Positions 1-8,610 of a stretch of 64,000 nucleotides of DNA are shown piece by piece. The translations under genes were made by a program, and so were the position numbers. This stretch comes from JAJRXR01 sp041987545 (GTDB lineage Bacteria > Planctomycetota > Phycisphaerae > Phycisphaerales > UBA1924), in assembly GCA_041987545.1 (NCBI GenBank), contig JBHIWH010000001.1, forward strand, positions 434,001 through 498,000. Direction: 5' to 3'. The notes under the pieces are model-generated. The model saw only the letters and a program-made list of their open reading frames with translations, was not told the origin of the DNA and did no database searches. Each line of letters begins with the position of its first letter. The stretch's first letter is position 1.

Positions 1-1
1 G

Positions 2-1030
2 CCCGACGTCGCGCTCATGAGCGACTGGCCCGCCAAGATCGAGGCCATGGCCGAGCTGACATTGGGCCAGGACATCCGCTTCATCTCCGGCATGCCCAGC
101 TGGGCCCTCGTGCTCATGAAGCGGGTTATCGAGCTGGCCAGCGAGCGGGGGCGCGCCGCGTCGTGCGCCCGCGATGTCTGGCCCAACCTCGAGGTCTTCG
201 TCCACGGCGGGGTCAAGTACACGCCCTTCGAGCCCAGGATGAACAGCGTCTTCTCGGGCGATCCCGAGACCGACCTGCCCCAGCGCCTCGAGCTGTACCC
301 CGCGTCCGAGGCGTTCATCGCCATCCAGGACCGGGAGGGCGAGCCGGGCATGCGGCTGCTGTCCGACGGCGGCAACTTCTTCGAGTTCGTCCCCCTCGAG
401 AACATCGACGACCCGGAGCCGACGGCGTTCACCGCCGACGAGTGCGAGAAGGGCCAGCGGTACGTCGTGATCCTCACGACCTGCGCCGGGCTCTGGCGGT
501 ACAACATCGGCGACGTCGTCGAGTTCGACAGCGTGCCCTCCTCGATCAGCGGGCGCGCGGGCGATGGCCCGCCGCGGCTGCGCATCGTCGGGCGGCATCG
601 GCACTTCATCAACGCGTTCGGCGAGAACATCATCGTCGAGCACATCGAGGAGGCCGTCGCCCGCGCCGCCGCCGCCGCCGGCGTGACGGTGGGGGAGTTC
701 ACCGCCGCCCCCGTCTACCCCGGGTCGGGCGCCCGGGCCGGGCTCCAGCTGGCCGTCGAGGTCGAGCACAAGCCCGGCGCCGACGAGTCGCTCGCCCGGT
801 TCGCCGCCGCCTTCGACGAAGCCATCAAGGCCGTCAATGTGGACTACACGACCAAGCGGACCGACGACCTGGGCATGGGCCCGCCGACGGTCACGCCGAT
901 CCCCCCCGGCTCCTTCCACCGCTGGCTGGAGTCACGGGGCAAGCTCGGCGGCCAGCACAAGTGCCCCCGCTGCGCCAACCACCGCGAGATCATCGACAGC
1001 CTGCTCGAGATCGCCGCCCGTCCCGGCTGA
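2..1030 (+). CDS. GH3 superfamily acyl-adenylate-forming enzyme (3' part)
   Basis: The frame is open from the left edge of the window, so the N-terminal part lies outside. The visible part matches the C-terminal portion of the GH3 family (named for plant auxin-responsive GH3 amido synthetases): an LWRYNIGDVVEF segment, a GRHRHFINAFGENI segment that corresponds to the hinge before the small C-terminal domain, and a terminal FHRWLESRGKLGGQHK segment. GH3 enzymes adenylate a carboxylic acid and transfer it to an acceptor. The substrates of bacterial members are mostly unknown and cannot be read here. It is followed by its own intergenic region with a promoter for the next gene, so it is not obviously in an operon with it. 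The true start is not visible; internal ATGs at 17 and 47 are not preferred. Confidence 0.85.
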   Translation, partial: PDVALMSDWPAKIEAMAELTLGQDIRFISGMPSWALVLMKRVIELASERGRAASCARDVWPNLEVFVHGGVKYTPFEPRMNSVFSGDPETDLPQRLELYPASEAFIAIQDREGEPGMRLLSDGGNFFEFVPLENIDDPEPTAFTADECEKGQRYVVILTTCAGLWRYNIGDVVEFDSVPSSISGRAGDGPPRLRIVGRHRHFINAFGENIIVEHIEEAVARAAAAAGVTVGEFTAAPVYPGSGARAGLQLAVEVEHKPGADESLARFAAAFDEAIKAVNVDYTTKRTDDLGMGPPTVTPIPPGSFHRWLESRGKLGGQHKCPRCANHREIIDSLLEIAARPG

Positions 1031-1089
1031 GGCCCGAGACGGCCCTGAAGGGGCCCAGACGCCATTCCGGCCCCAAGATCGCGGCCCGC

Positions 1090-1118
1090 TTGACGTGGGC
1101 TGAAAGTTAGTGTATGCT
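1090..1118 (+). promoter_or_regulatory. Sigma70-type promoter of the DUF2339 gene
   Basis: TTGACG at 1090-1095 and TATGCT at 1113-1118 are separated by exactly 17 bases, in an intergenic stretch that is AT-richer than its surroundings. The expected transcript start, near 1125, leaves a leader of about 30 nt before the GTG at 1156. An AGGGGG Shine-Dalgarno run sits in that leader. Confidence 0.65.
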
Positions 1119-1155
1119 AGCTCTGGAAGTTGGTAATCACTAGCTAGGGGGCGGC

Positions 1156-3438
1156 GTGGCATATCAGGACTACCCGACGATCGAGACCCGTCTCGAGGCG
1201 ATCGAGCGCCGGCTCGGCGCCATCGAGTCCGCGATCGGCATCTCGACCCCAGCCGCGCCCAGCAAGCCGACGCCCGCCGAGCCGCCGAGCGCGCCCCCGA
1301 CCGAGCCGCCCACCCAGCCAACCGTTGCGCATCCCGAGCGCGCCGCCGCGCCCAAGGCCCCGCCCATCGTCGCGCCGGCCAGGCCCGCCCCGCCCCCGGC
1401 GCGCGCCGCCAAGCTCCCCCGCGAGCCGATCTCCCTGGAGACGCTCGTCGGCGGCAAGGTCTTCGCCGTCGTCGGCGCGCTCGTCATCGTCACGGGCATC
1501 GCGTTGTTCCTCAAGCTCGCCTACGACCTGGGCTGGCTGCAGCTCATCAGCCCGGCGGGCAAGTGCCTCGCCGGCGTCGCCTTCGGCGCGATGCTGATCA
1601 TCGCGGGCGAGTTCGCGCTGCGCCGCTGGAGCGCCGCGGCCTCCGCCGCGTTGTTCGCCACCGGCGTCGGCGCGCTCTACGCCTCCGCCTACGCCTCGTA
1701 CAACCTCTACGAGCTCGTCTCCCCCGCCGGCGCGTTCACGATGCTCGTCGTCGTCTCCACGATCGGCATGGCCGTCGCCCTGCGCGCCCGGCTCGCGTCG
1801 GTCGCCGTCCTGTCCCTCGTCTCGGCGTACCTCACGCCCGTCCTGCTGACCAGCGCCGACGCCCCCGCGTTCGTGCTTCCCACGTACCTGCTCGCGCTCG
1901 TCGGCGTGGGCCTCGGTCTGAGTGTGACGCACCCGCGGTTCCGCGTGCTGCGCTCGCTCGTCTGGTGGGGGACGGCGCTGCTGGGCACGCCCTGGGTCCT
2001 GATCGAGGCCGCCGACGCGCCGTACGTCGCCGTCGGGTTCCTGACGCTGGCCTGGCTCGCGTTCCACGGCGAGCTGTGGCTCTCGTCCCGGCGAGGCAGG
2101 ATGGGCACGGGCGCGCCGCTCGTGGACGCCTCCCGCCCGCTGCTGGTGAGCCTCGCCTCGACGTCGTGGGCCGTCCCGCTGACCGCGTTCACGCTCCACG
2201 AGCTCAACTCGCCTGAGCTCTGGCTCGCCCCGGGCGTGGCGATGGTCTTCACGACGATCCTCGCGATGATCACCGCCGGCCACCTGCGCGTGCTCACCGA
2301 CGTCCCGCGCACCGACGAGGAGCGCCTGGGCGCCTGCCTGCTCGCCCAGTCGGGGGCGCTGTTCATCGCCGCCATCGCGATGGGCGTGAGCACGGACTGG
2401 CTCCAGGTCGCCGCCTGGCTGGTCTTCGGCGCCGCCGCGGTCTTCGCCGGGCGGTGGATCCGTTCCCGCGCCCTGGACGCCTACGGCCTGGTCGTGCTCG
2501 CGATCGGCCTGGCCCGCCTCGTCCTGCTCGACTCCTGGGCCGGCACGATGCACACGGGGGGCGTCACCTCCGCCGAGCTCGTGCTCACCGAGTGGACGCT
2601 GATGATGCTCATCGCCGGCGCGTGCTGGATCGCGGCGGGTGTCCTGCTCCTGCGGCCCTCGGCCGGAGCGCGCCTGCAGGCATGGCCCATCGTGTGCACG
2701 CTCGTCGGCTCGGTCGCGGTGCTCGCCTCGATCGTCCACCCGTTGACCGAGCACGCGCCCCTGGCCCTGGCCTGGGCCGCGATGGCGGTCGCCGCGTTCG
2801 GCGCGCACGCGCTGCAGCGCCGCCTCGCGCTCGACGCGGTCGGCGTCGGCGCCCTCGCGCTGTCGTACGTCGCCTGGGGCCTGGCGTACCTGTTCTACGG
2901 CTGGTCGAGCTCCGCCGCCGGCTGGACCGTCCACCCGGGCCTGCTCGTCGCGCTGGCGCTGACTCTGGCGACGCTCGTCGCCGCCCGCTGGCTCGTCGGC
3001 CGCTCAACGGTCCCGGGATCATCCGCCCTGCTCGCGTGCATGGGACTCGGGCTCCTGCTCGCCTCCACGAGCTACGAGGTCGCGAGGCACGTGGTGCGGC
3101 TGACCGACGACGCGGCGACCCAGGCCGGCGCCGTCTCGATCTGGTGGGGCCTGTTCGCGATCGCGCTGCTGCTCTGGGGCGTGTTCGCCCGGCTCGCGCC
3201 GGCCCGCTGGGCCGGCCTGGCCCTGCTCGCGGTCGCGACGGCCAAGGCCGTCGTCCTCGACCTGGCGGGCGTGGACCCCGCGTGGCGCGTCGCCAGCTTC
3301 CTGGGCCTGGGCGTCCTCATGATCGGCGTCGGGACCTGGTACCTCCGCGCGATCGCCAAGGCCCCGTCCGCCTCCACCGGCGAGCCCGGCACGCACGACG
3401 ACGAATCACCCGTCCAGCCGCCCGATCAGGCCCCCTGA
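1156..3438 (+). CDS. DUF2339 multi-spanning membrane protein
   Basis: This 760-residue protein starts at GTG 1156, chosen because an AGGGGG ribosome-binding run lies just before it. Residues 1-30 form a short heptad-like helix (TIETRLEAIERRLGAIE). A proline/alanine-rich linker of about 60 residues follows, and then roughly 20 hydrophobic helices fill the rest. This architecture, coiled coil plus Pro-rich linker plus a very hydrophobic body, is that of the DUF2339 family of predicted inner-membrane proteins. Family function is unknown. The gene has its own promoter and is followed after 44 bases by nuoH. No catalytic motif could be seen. Confidence 0.85.
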   Translation: MAYQDYPTIETRLEAIERRLGAIESAIGISTPAAPSKPTPAEPPSAPPTEPPTQPTVAHPERAAAPKAPPIVAPARPAPPPARAAKLPREPISLETLVGGKVFAVVGALVIVTGIALFLKLAYDLGWLQLISPAGKCLAGVAFGAMLIIAGEFALRRWSAAASAALFATGVGALYASAYASYNLYELVSPAGAFTMLVVVSTIGMAVALRARLASVAVLSLVSAYLTPVLLTSADAPAFVLPTYLLALVGVGLGLSVTHPRFRVLRSLVWWGTALLGTPWVLIEAADAPYVAVGFLTLAWLAFHGELWLSSRRGRMGTGAPLVDASRPLLVSLASTSWAVPLTAFTLHELNSPELWLAPGVAMVFTTILAMITAGHLRVLTDVPRTDEERLGACLLAQSGALFIAAIAMGVSTDWLQVAAWLVFGAAAVFAGRWIRSRALDAYGLVVLAIGLARLVLLDSWAGTMHTGGVTSAELVLTEWTLMMLIAGACWIAAGVLLLRPSAGARLQAWPIVCTLVGSVAVLASIVHPLTEHAPLALAWAAMAVAAFGAHALQRRLALDAVGVGALALSYVAWGLAYLFYGWSSSAAGWTVHPGLLVALALTLATLVAARWLVGRSTVPGSSALLACMGLGLLLASTSYEVARHVVRLTDDAATQAGAVSIWWGLFAIALLLWGVFARLAPARWAGLALLAVATAKAVVLDLAGVDPAWRVASFLGLGVLMIGVGTWYLRAIAKAPSASTGEPGTHDDESPVQPPDQAP

Positions 3439-3467
3439 CGTCGCGCCAGCGCCCGCGGGCGGCGCCC

Positions 3468-3473
3468 TACACT
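3468..3473 (+). promoter_or_regulatory. Putative -10 box for leaderless nuoH transcript
   Basis: TACACT ends 9 nt before the nuoH ATG, and no Shine-Dalgarno sequence lies between. A start 7-9 nt downstream of the box would fall at or just before the ATG. No clear -35 element is visible. Confidence 0.4.
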
Positions 3474-3482
3474 CCCGTCCCC

Positions 3483-4820
3483 ATGGACGAGCCCATCATC
3501 TCCCCGCAGCTCTTCGTCTCCCTCCACGTCATGGCGATCGTCGTCCACGTCATCCTCATCGGCGTGGCCTACTCCATCTACCTCGAGCGCAAGATCTCCG
3601 CCTACATCCAGGACCGCGTCGGGCCCAACCGAGTCGGCTTCGACTTCGGCATCCCCCAGCTCTCGTTCCTCAAGGGCATCTTCGGCCTGGGCCAGCCCCT
3701 GGCCGACGGCATCAAGTTCATCCTCAAGGAGGACTACCGACCCACCAACGTGGACAAGGTCCTCTTCACCCTCGCCCCCATCATCATCATCACGCCCGCC
3801 CTCATCGGCTTCATGATCATCCCCTGGGGCGGCGCGTGGGACATGCCCGTCCTCGACCTGCCGATCATCGGCGCCATGGGGGGGCAGCTCGTCCACGTCG
3901 CCGGCGCCAACGTCAACATCGGGATCATCTACATCTCCGCCGTCGCCTCGCTCGGCGTCTACGGCGTGACCCTGGGCGGCTGGGCCTCCAACAACAAGTA
4001 CTCCTTCCTCGGCGGCCTCCGCGCCTCGGCCCAGATGATCTCCTACGAGATCCCCCTGGGCCTCTCGATCCTCGCCGCCGTGCTGCTGTTCGGCACGTTT
4101 ATGCCCGACCAGATCATCGCCCACCAGCTCGAGAACGGCTGGGCCTTGTTCTCGATGCCCGTCGCGGGCGTGCTCTTCTTCATCTGCATCCTCGCCGAGT
4201 CCAACCGGGCTCCGTTTGACAACGCCGAGGCCGAGCAGGAGCTGGTCGGCGGGTACCACACCGAGTACTCGGCGATGCGCTTCGCCCTCTTCTTCCTGGC
4301 CGAGTACGCCCACATGATCACGGGCTCGGCGTTCTTCGCCCTGCTCTTCCTGGGCGGCTGGGGCATCAACCCCGTGGGCCTCGGCTGGCATCTCGACCCC
4401 GTCACCGACTCGTTCCTCATCGTCCTGCTCAAGGCGGGCGTGTTCTTCGGCAAGGTCTTCGGCCTCGTCTGCTTCATGATGGTCATCCGCTGGACCGTCC
4501 CCCGCATCCGCTACGACCAGGTCATGATGCTCGGCTGGCAGGCCCTCATCCCGCTCTCGCTCGCCCTCGTCATCGTCGTCTCCATCTGCCGCCAGAACGG
4601 CTGGACGACCTGGTGGGCGATGCTCGCGGCCAACCTCGTCACCTTCGGCGTCTTCTACATCTTCGTCGGCCTCATCCCCAGCCCGACTCGCAACCGCAAG
4701 ATCCCCCTCTACGGCTCGCGGTTCAGCCCAGTCCCGGGCACGACCGTCAGCCACGCGCCCACCGACCCCATGGCGCTCGAGGACCGACCGGTCCAAGGGA
4801 CCGCGCCGGTCACGACCTGA
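3483..4820 (+). CDS. nuoH: NADH-quinone oxidoreductase subunit H
   Basis: The product is the 445-residue membrane subunit NuoH (ND1) of respiratory complex I, which forms the floor of the quinone chamber. Diagnostic segments are YLERKISAYIQDRVGPNRVG near the N-terminus, the ESNRAPFDNAEAEQELVGGY loop (quinone-site acidic loop) and about nine hydrophobic helices. It is longer than the usual 320-350 residues, with an extra loop/helix region around residues 105-160 and an extended C-terminal tail. The ATG at 3483 is the first in-frame start giving a family-like N-terminus; the reading frame is open far upstream but that part is antisense-like sequence. No other nuo genes are adjacent, so this is an isolated copy. 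Transcription may be leaderless. Confidence 0.93.
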   Translation: MDEPIISPQLFVSLHVMAIVVHVILIGVAYSIYLERKISAYIQDRVGPNRVGFDFGIPQLSFLKGIFGLGQPLADGIKFILKEDYRPTNVDKVLFTLAPIIIITPALIGFMIIPWGGAWDMPVLDLPIIGAMGGQLVHVAGANVNIGIIYISAVASLGVYGVTLGGWASNNKYSFLGGLRASAQMISYEIPLGLSILAAVLLFGTFMPDQIIAHQLENGWALFSMPVAGVLFFICILAESNRAPFDNAEAEQELVGGYHTEYSAMRFALFFLAEYAHMITGSAFFALLFLGGWGINPVGLGWHLDPVTDSFLIVLLKAGVFFGKVFGLVCFMMVIRWTVPRIRYDQVMMLGWQALIPLSLALVIVVSICRQNGWTTWWAMLAANLVTFGVFYIFVGLIPSPTRNRKIPLYGSRFSPVPGTTVSHAPTDPMALEDRPVQGTAPVTT

Positions 4821-4838
4821 GCGGTTCAACTGGATCTG

Positions 4839-4867
4839 AACGCGAAGGCCGCGAAGGCCGCAAAGGG
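4839..4867 (+). repeat. Left inverted repeat of GxxExxY cassette
   Basis: AACGCGAAGGCCGCGAAGG and the following bases contain two copies of GCGAAGGCC and a third degenerate copy (GCAAAGG). A similar array (CTCGAAGGTCGCGAAG, then CTCGAAGG) lies on the opposite strand at 5303-5331, pointing inward. The two arrays enclose the GxxExxY gene. Confidence 0.6.
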
Positions 4868-4868
4868 C

Positions 4869-5291
4869 TCAAAGGGCGCGGTCGTTGATGACGCGACGAA
4901 TCCCGTCCTTCAAACGACTCTCGTTGAAGTTGATGAGAAGGCCGAGCGGGAGGCGAGACGCCCGGAGATACGAGAGCAGCTGCGCCTTGTGCACGTCCTT
5001 GATCGCGGCGACCGACTTGAGCTCAACGACGACGGAGCGCCCAATGAGAAGATCGAGTCGTTGCCCCCGGATCGGATGCCCCTTGTAGTCAACGATGATC
5101 TCCGCCTGCCGCTCGACCGCGACCCCGGCAAGCCCCAGCTCCACGCACATCGCCTCCTCGTAGATCGACTCGAGCAGCCCCGGCCCAAGCGTGCGGTGCA
5201 CCTCGATCGCGGACCCGATGATCCGGTGGGAGCGATCTTCGACCTCAACCGAACACCCGCCGCCGCGCTCGCCGTCCCGCGGTCCACCCAC
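4869..5291 (-). CDS. GxxExxY protein
   Basis: This 140-residue protein belongs to the GxxExxY family (PD-(D/E)XK-related fold, PF13366). The signature GPGLLESIYEEAM lies near residue 40, followed by VDYKGHPIRGQRLDLLIG and VVVELKSV, in which the D, E and K have the spacing of a PD-(D/E)XK core, and a C-terminal LGLLINFNESRLKDGIRRV. The start is GTG 5291: a GGGGGG run lies 6-12 nt upstream and no ATG gives a family-like N-terminus. Family function is unknown; the members are widespread, patchy and typical of intergenic insertions. Here the gene is bracketed by inverted CGAAGG-rich arrays, which suggests it moved in as a unit. Confidence 0.88.
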   Translation of the reverse strand: MGGPRDGERGGGCSVEVEDRSHRIIGSAIEVHRTLGPGLLESIYEEAMCVELGLAGVAVERQAEIIVDYKGHPIRGQRLDLLIGRSVVVELKSVAAIKDVHKAQLLSYLRASRLPLGLLINFNESRLKDGIRRVINDRAL

Positions 5292-5302
5292 GAGATTCCC
5301 CC

Positions 5303-5331
5303 CCTTCGAGCACTTCGCGACCTTCGAGTTT
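5303..5331 (-). repeat. Right inverted repeat of GxxExxY cassette
   Basis: Read on the minus strand this is AAACTCGAAGGTCGCGAAG followed by TGCTCGAAGG, an imperfect counterpart of the array at 4839-4867 in inverted orientation. It lies just upstream of the GTG start, and the GGGGGG that serves as ribosome-binding site abuts it. Confidence 0.55.
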
Positions 5332-5359
5332 AATCGAGTTCTCGCGTGGTCCCCGCCGC

Positions 5360-6397
5360 CTACTGCAGCGGGTTGATCCCGCCCCGCGGCACGAGCTGCA
5401 TCAGCGTCGGCAGCACGTACCCGCGTCCGCGGTAGCTGTAGATGCGGCCAGAGACCAGCATGTCCAGGTCGTCGCCCTCGCGCATCGCCCGCTGCTCCAT
5501 CTGGGTCAGCAGTGTGCAGGGCAGCACGCCCAGCGGCTCGTCGCCCGCGCCCGTCTCGGGGCCGTTGTCGAACCGGAGCGTCCAGCCCCCCGCCCCGTCG
5601 CGGACCAGGCGACCGCGACGGCGGGCCATCGCCGCCCCCTCCGCGGTCGCCCGCGCCGGGCGGTCGCGCGCCGCGTCCTCGTCCACCCCGCCGACCCGCT
5701 CCTCGCCCAAGACACCGCGGGGCCTGGCCTCGAGCGCCTCGATCAGCTCGAGCACCTCCGGGTCGTCCTGCAGCGCCGGCGCCGGCGGCGTGCTGTCGGC
5801 CTCGTCGCCCGCGGCGTCGTCCTCGCTCGGCGCCGCGTCGTCGGCCTCGGCGCCCGCCGCGAGCCTCGCGTACCGCGTGGGCAGCAGGTAGTTCCGCCCG
5901 CCGTACACCGTCACCTGGCCCGTGAACGTCACCCGCTCGAGCGTCGCATCCAGCCGCATGGCGCGCTCGAGCCGCTCGAGCGTCGAGCTGGGCAGCACGA
6001 GCATCGCCCGCTCGCCCGGCGCCCGGTCCTGCCTGGCGGGCACGAAGATCACTCGCCCCGCCGGCCCGCGCACCACCCGGCCCTCGCGGCCTGACAGGAA
6101 CGTCCCCTCGGCCAGCAGGCGCCTCGGCCCGTCGGCGTCGTCCCCCGCGTCGCCGGGCCAGTCCTCGCCCTCGGTCAGCCCCGGGCTCACACCCTCGACC
6201 CCGCCCCGCAGGACAGGCCGGACCGACCTGGTCTCGCTGGCGGGCCTGGGCAGCCGCGGCTCGTCGTCGTCGGCGCCCAGGGCGCCCGGGCCGCCGGACC
6301 CGCCGCCCTCCTGGGCCACCGCGACCCCGCCGAGGCCGGCGGTCAGCGCGAGGATCAGGGCCGGATTCCAGAGCAGTTCCCGCGTGCGTGCGCCCAT
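5360..6397 (-). CDS. Exported protein with internal duplication, function unknown
   Basis: The 345-residue protein begins with a signal peptide (residues about 8-29, ending AVAQE) followed by a Gly/Asp-rich low-complexity stretch. Two similar modules can be aligned at about residues 100-175 and 258-331. Each has GRxVR, a VLPxxTL motif, an ExxMR helix, a (F/V)xGxxxxYxGRxY segment and a closing LPT. The modules are separated by an acidic Ala/Asp/Glu-rich linker. It is probably periplasmic. I do not recognise the family. It lies between the GxxExxY cassette and tRNA-Cys; a TAGGAT box is visible upstream near 6445-6450 on the minus strand. Confidence 0.75.
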   Translation of the reverse strand: MGARTRELLWNPALILALTAGLGGVAVAQEGGGSGGPGALGADDDEPRLPRPASETRSVRPVLRGGVEGVSPGLTEGEDWPGDAGDDADGPRRLLAEGTFLSGREGRVVRGPAGRVIFVPARQDRAPGERAMLVLPSSTLERLERAMRLDATLERVTFTGQVTVYGGRNYLLPTRYARLAAGAEADDAAPSEDDAAGDEADSTPPAPALQDDPEVLELIEALEARPRGVLGEERVGGVDEDAARDRPARATAEGAAMARRRGRLVRDGAGGWTLRFDNGPETGAGDEPLGVLPCTLLTQMEQRAMREGDDLDMLVSGRIYSYRGRGYVLPTLMQLVPRGGINPLQ

Positions 6398-6471
6398 CCC
6401 GAGGCCTCCGTGCCGCCCGCGCGATGCCCGCCGCGGGACGCCCGATCCTACCCGATTCGCCCGCCGCCCAG

Positions 6472-6500
6472 TTGACCCGCCATCGGCCCAGACTTAGCGT
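6472..6500 (+). promoter_or_regulatory. Promoter of tRNA-Cys
   Basis: TTGACC at 6472-6477 and TAGCGT at 6495-6500 are separated by 17 bases. The expected start, near 6507, lies about 20 nt before the mature tRNA. Confidence 0.55.
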
Positions 6501-6527
6501 CGGTCCATCCGCGCGAGCGGGTCCACC

Positions 6528-6601
6528 GGCCGCGTACCCAAGTGGACTAAGGGAACGGATTGCAAATCCGTCATTCGTGGGTTCGAATCCCACCGCGGCC
6601 T
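6528..6601 (+). tRNA. tRNA-Cys (anticodon GCA)
   Basis: A 74-base cloverleaf can be folded by hand. The acceptor stem GGCCGCG pairs with CGCGGCC, the D arm is CCC/GGG with an AAGTGGACTAA loop, the anticodon stem is ACGGA/TCCGT with loop TTGCAAA (anticodon GCA), the variable loop has 5 bases, and the T arm is GTGGG-TTCGAAT-CCCAC. The discriminator is T, the identity base for cysteine. The CCA end is not encoded. Confidence 0.95.
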
Positions 6602-6613
6602 CTTGCACGCCGG

Positions 6614-6642
6614 CCGGCCCGACCCAGGGCCGGTTTTCATTT
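6614..6642 (+). terminator. Rho-independent terminator after tRNA-Cys
   Basis: CCGGCCC (6614-6620) and GGGCCGG (6627-6633) form a 7-bp stem with a 6-base loop, followed directly by TTTTCATTT. It begins 13 bases after the tRNA. Confidence 0.75.
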
Positions 6643-6647
6643 GGCCA

Positions 6648-6653
6648 TACCAT
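6648..6653 (+). promoter_or_regulatory. Putative -10 box for leaderless moxR transcript
   Basis: TACCAT ends 8 nt before the ATG at 6662. The spacer CATCGCCCGCG region has no purine-rich ribosome-binding site. Confidence 0.4.
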
Positions 6654-6661
6654 CGCCCGCG

Positions 6662-7705
<1,044 letters not shown>

Positions 7706-7708
<3 letters not shown>

Positions 7709-7718
7709 CCCCGGGCTA
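7706..7718. other. Palindrome holding both convergent stop codons
   Basis: TAGCCCCGGGCTA reads nearly identically on both strands and contains the moxR stop (TAG, 7706-7708) and the aquaporin stop (TAG on the minus strand, 7716-7718). No T tract follows, so terminator activity is uncertain. Confidence 0.5.
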
Positions 7719-8465
7719 CACGCCGTCGGTGCTCAGGGGCGGCGGCTCCGCGTCGTCGTGCAGCGGCTCCTCCCACACGAGCTTGTACGCGACCACCGCG
7801 AGCACCGCGCCGACGATCGGCCCAACCCAATACGCCCAGTGCATCTCCCAGTGCCCGAACACCGCCGGCCCGAGCGACCGCGCCGGGTTCAGGCTCACGC
7901 CGGTCAGCGGGCCGAACGCCAGGATGTTCGCCGCGACCGTCCCCCCGACCCAGACCCCCGCCAGCCGCGGCGCCCGGTGGTCCACGATCGTCGCCATGAT
8001 CACCAGCATCAGCGAGAACGTCATCAGCGCCTCGAGCCCGACCGTCGCCAGCGCCCGCGGCTCGCTGTCGTAGAAACGCCCGACCGTCGCCCCGTGCCCG
8101 ACCTGCTCGAGCATCGCGCGCGTGGTCTCGCTCTGCCCGAGGATGACCGACAGCCACCACACCGCCGCGATCGCCGCGGCGCACTGCGTCACGACGAACG
8201 CGGCCGTCCGACCCGGGCCTTGGTACCGCCCGCACATCAACGCGATCGACACCGCCGGGTTGAACTGCGAGCCCGAAACGTGCAGGCACGCGGTCACGAA
8301 CACGACGAGCACCAGCCCGAACGCCATCGCCACCGTCACCAGGGACCCGGCGGGCGTCACGCCCGGGTAGGGCGAGACCGTCAGCACGATCGAGCCGATG
8401 CCGACGAAGCACAGCGCGAACGTCCCGATGAACTCCGCCGCGCACGCCCGGATGATCGAGTTCAC
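7716..8465 (-). CDS. Aquaporin / MIP-family channel
   Basis: This 249-residue membrane channel has six hydrophobic helices and the two half-helix signatures of the major intrinsic protein family: QFNPAVS in the first half and SLNPARSLGP in the second. It would conduct water or small neutral solutes across the inner membrane. An Arg follows the second NPA, as in canonical channels. I cannot decide between aquaporin and glycerol facilitator; the short loops and the absence of an NPARD aspartate favour a water channel. The start is GTG 8465, supported by GGGAGGGGGAC just upstream. The N-terminal loop and C-terminal tail (rich in Asp/Pro) are cytoplasmic by the positive-inside rule. Confidence 0.9.
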   Translation of the reverse strand: MNSIIRACAAEFIGTFALCFVGIGSIVLTVSPYPGVTPAGSLVTVAMAFGLVLVVFVTACLHVSGSQFNPAVSIALMCGRYQGPGRTAAFVVTQCAAAIAAVWWLSVILGQSETTRAMLEQVGHGATVGRFYDSEPRALATVGLEALMTFSLMLVIMATIVDHRAPRLAGVWVGGTVAANILAFGPLTGVSLNPARSLGPAVFGHWEMHWAYWVGPIVGAVLAVVAYKLVWEEPLHDDAEPPPLSTDGV

Positions 8466-8610
8466 GCGTCCCCCTCCCGCCGATCGCCCGGCGCCGCCGC
8501 CCGCCGTGGGCCCGGCCCGGGCCCGGGAGTCTCGCCGGCCTGCCCCCGGACCGCAACCGCCGCCGCGCTAAACTCGGACCGGACCCCGCGACCCCGACGC
8601 CACCCGACGC

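Noticed and set aside
1144..2934. Long minus-strand frame opposite the DUF2339 gene
   Set aside because: Its product is Arg/Gly/Asp/His-rich low complexity without any domain; it is the antisense shadow of a GC-rich gene.
3426..4829. Minus-strand frame opposite nuoH
   Set aside because: Asp/Glu/Val-rich low complexity, a typical shadow of hydrophobic codons; nuoH has clear family motifs.
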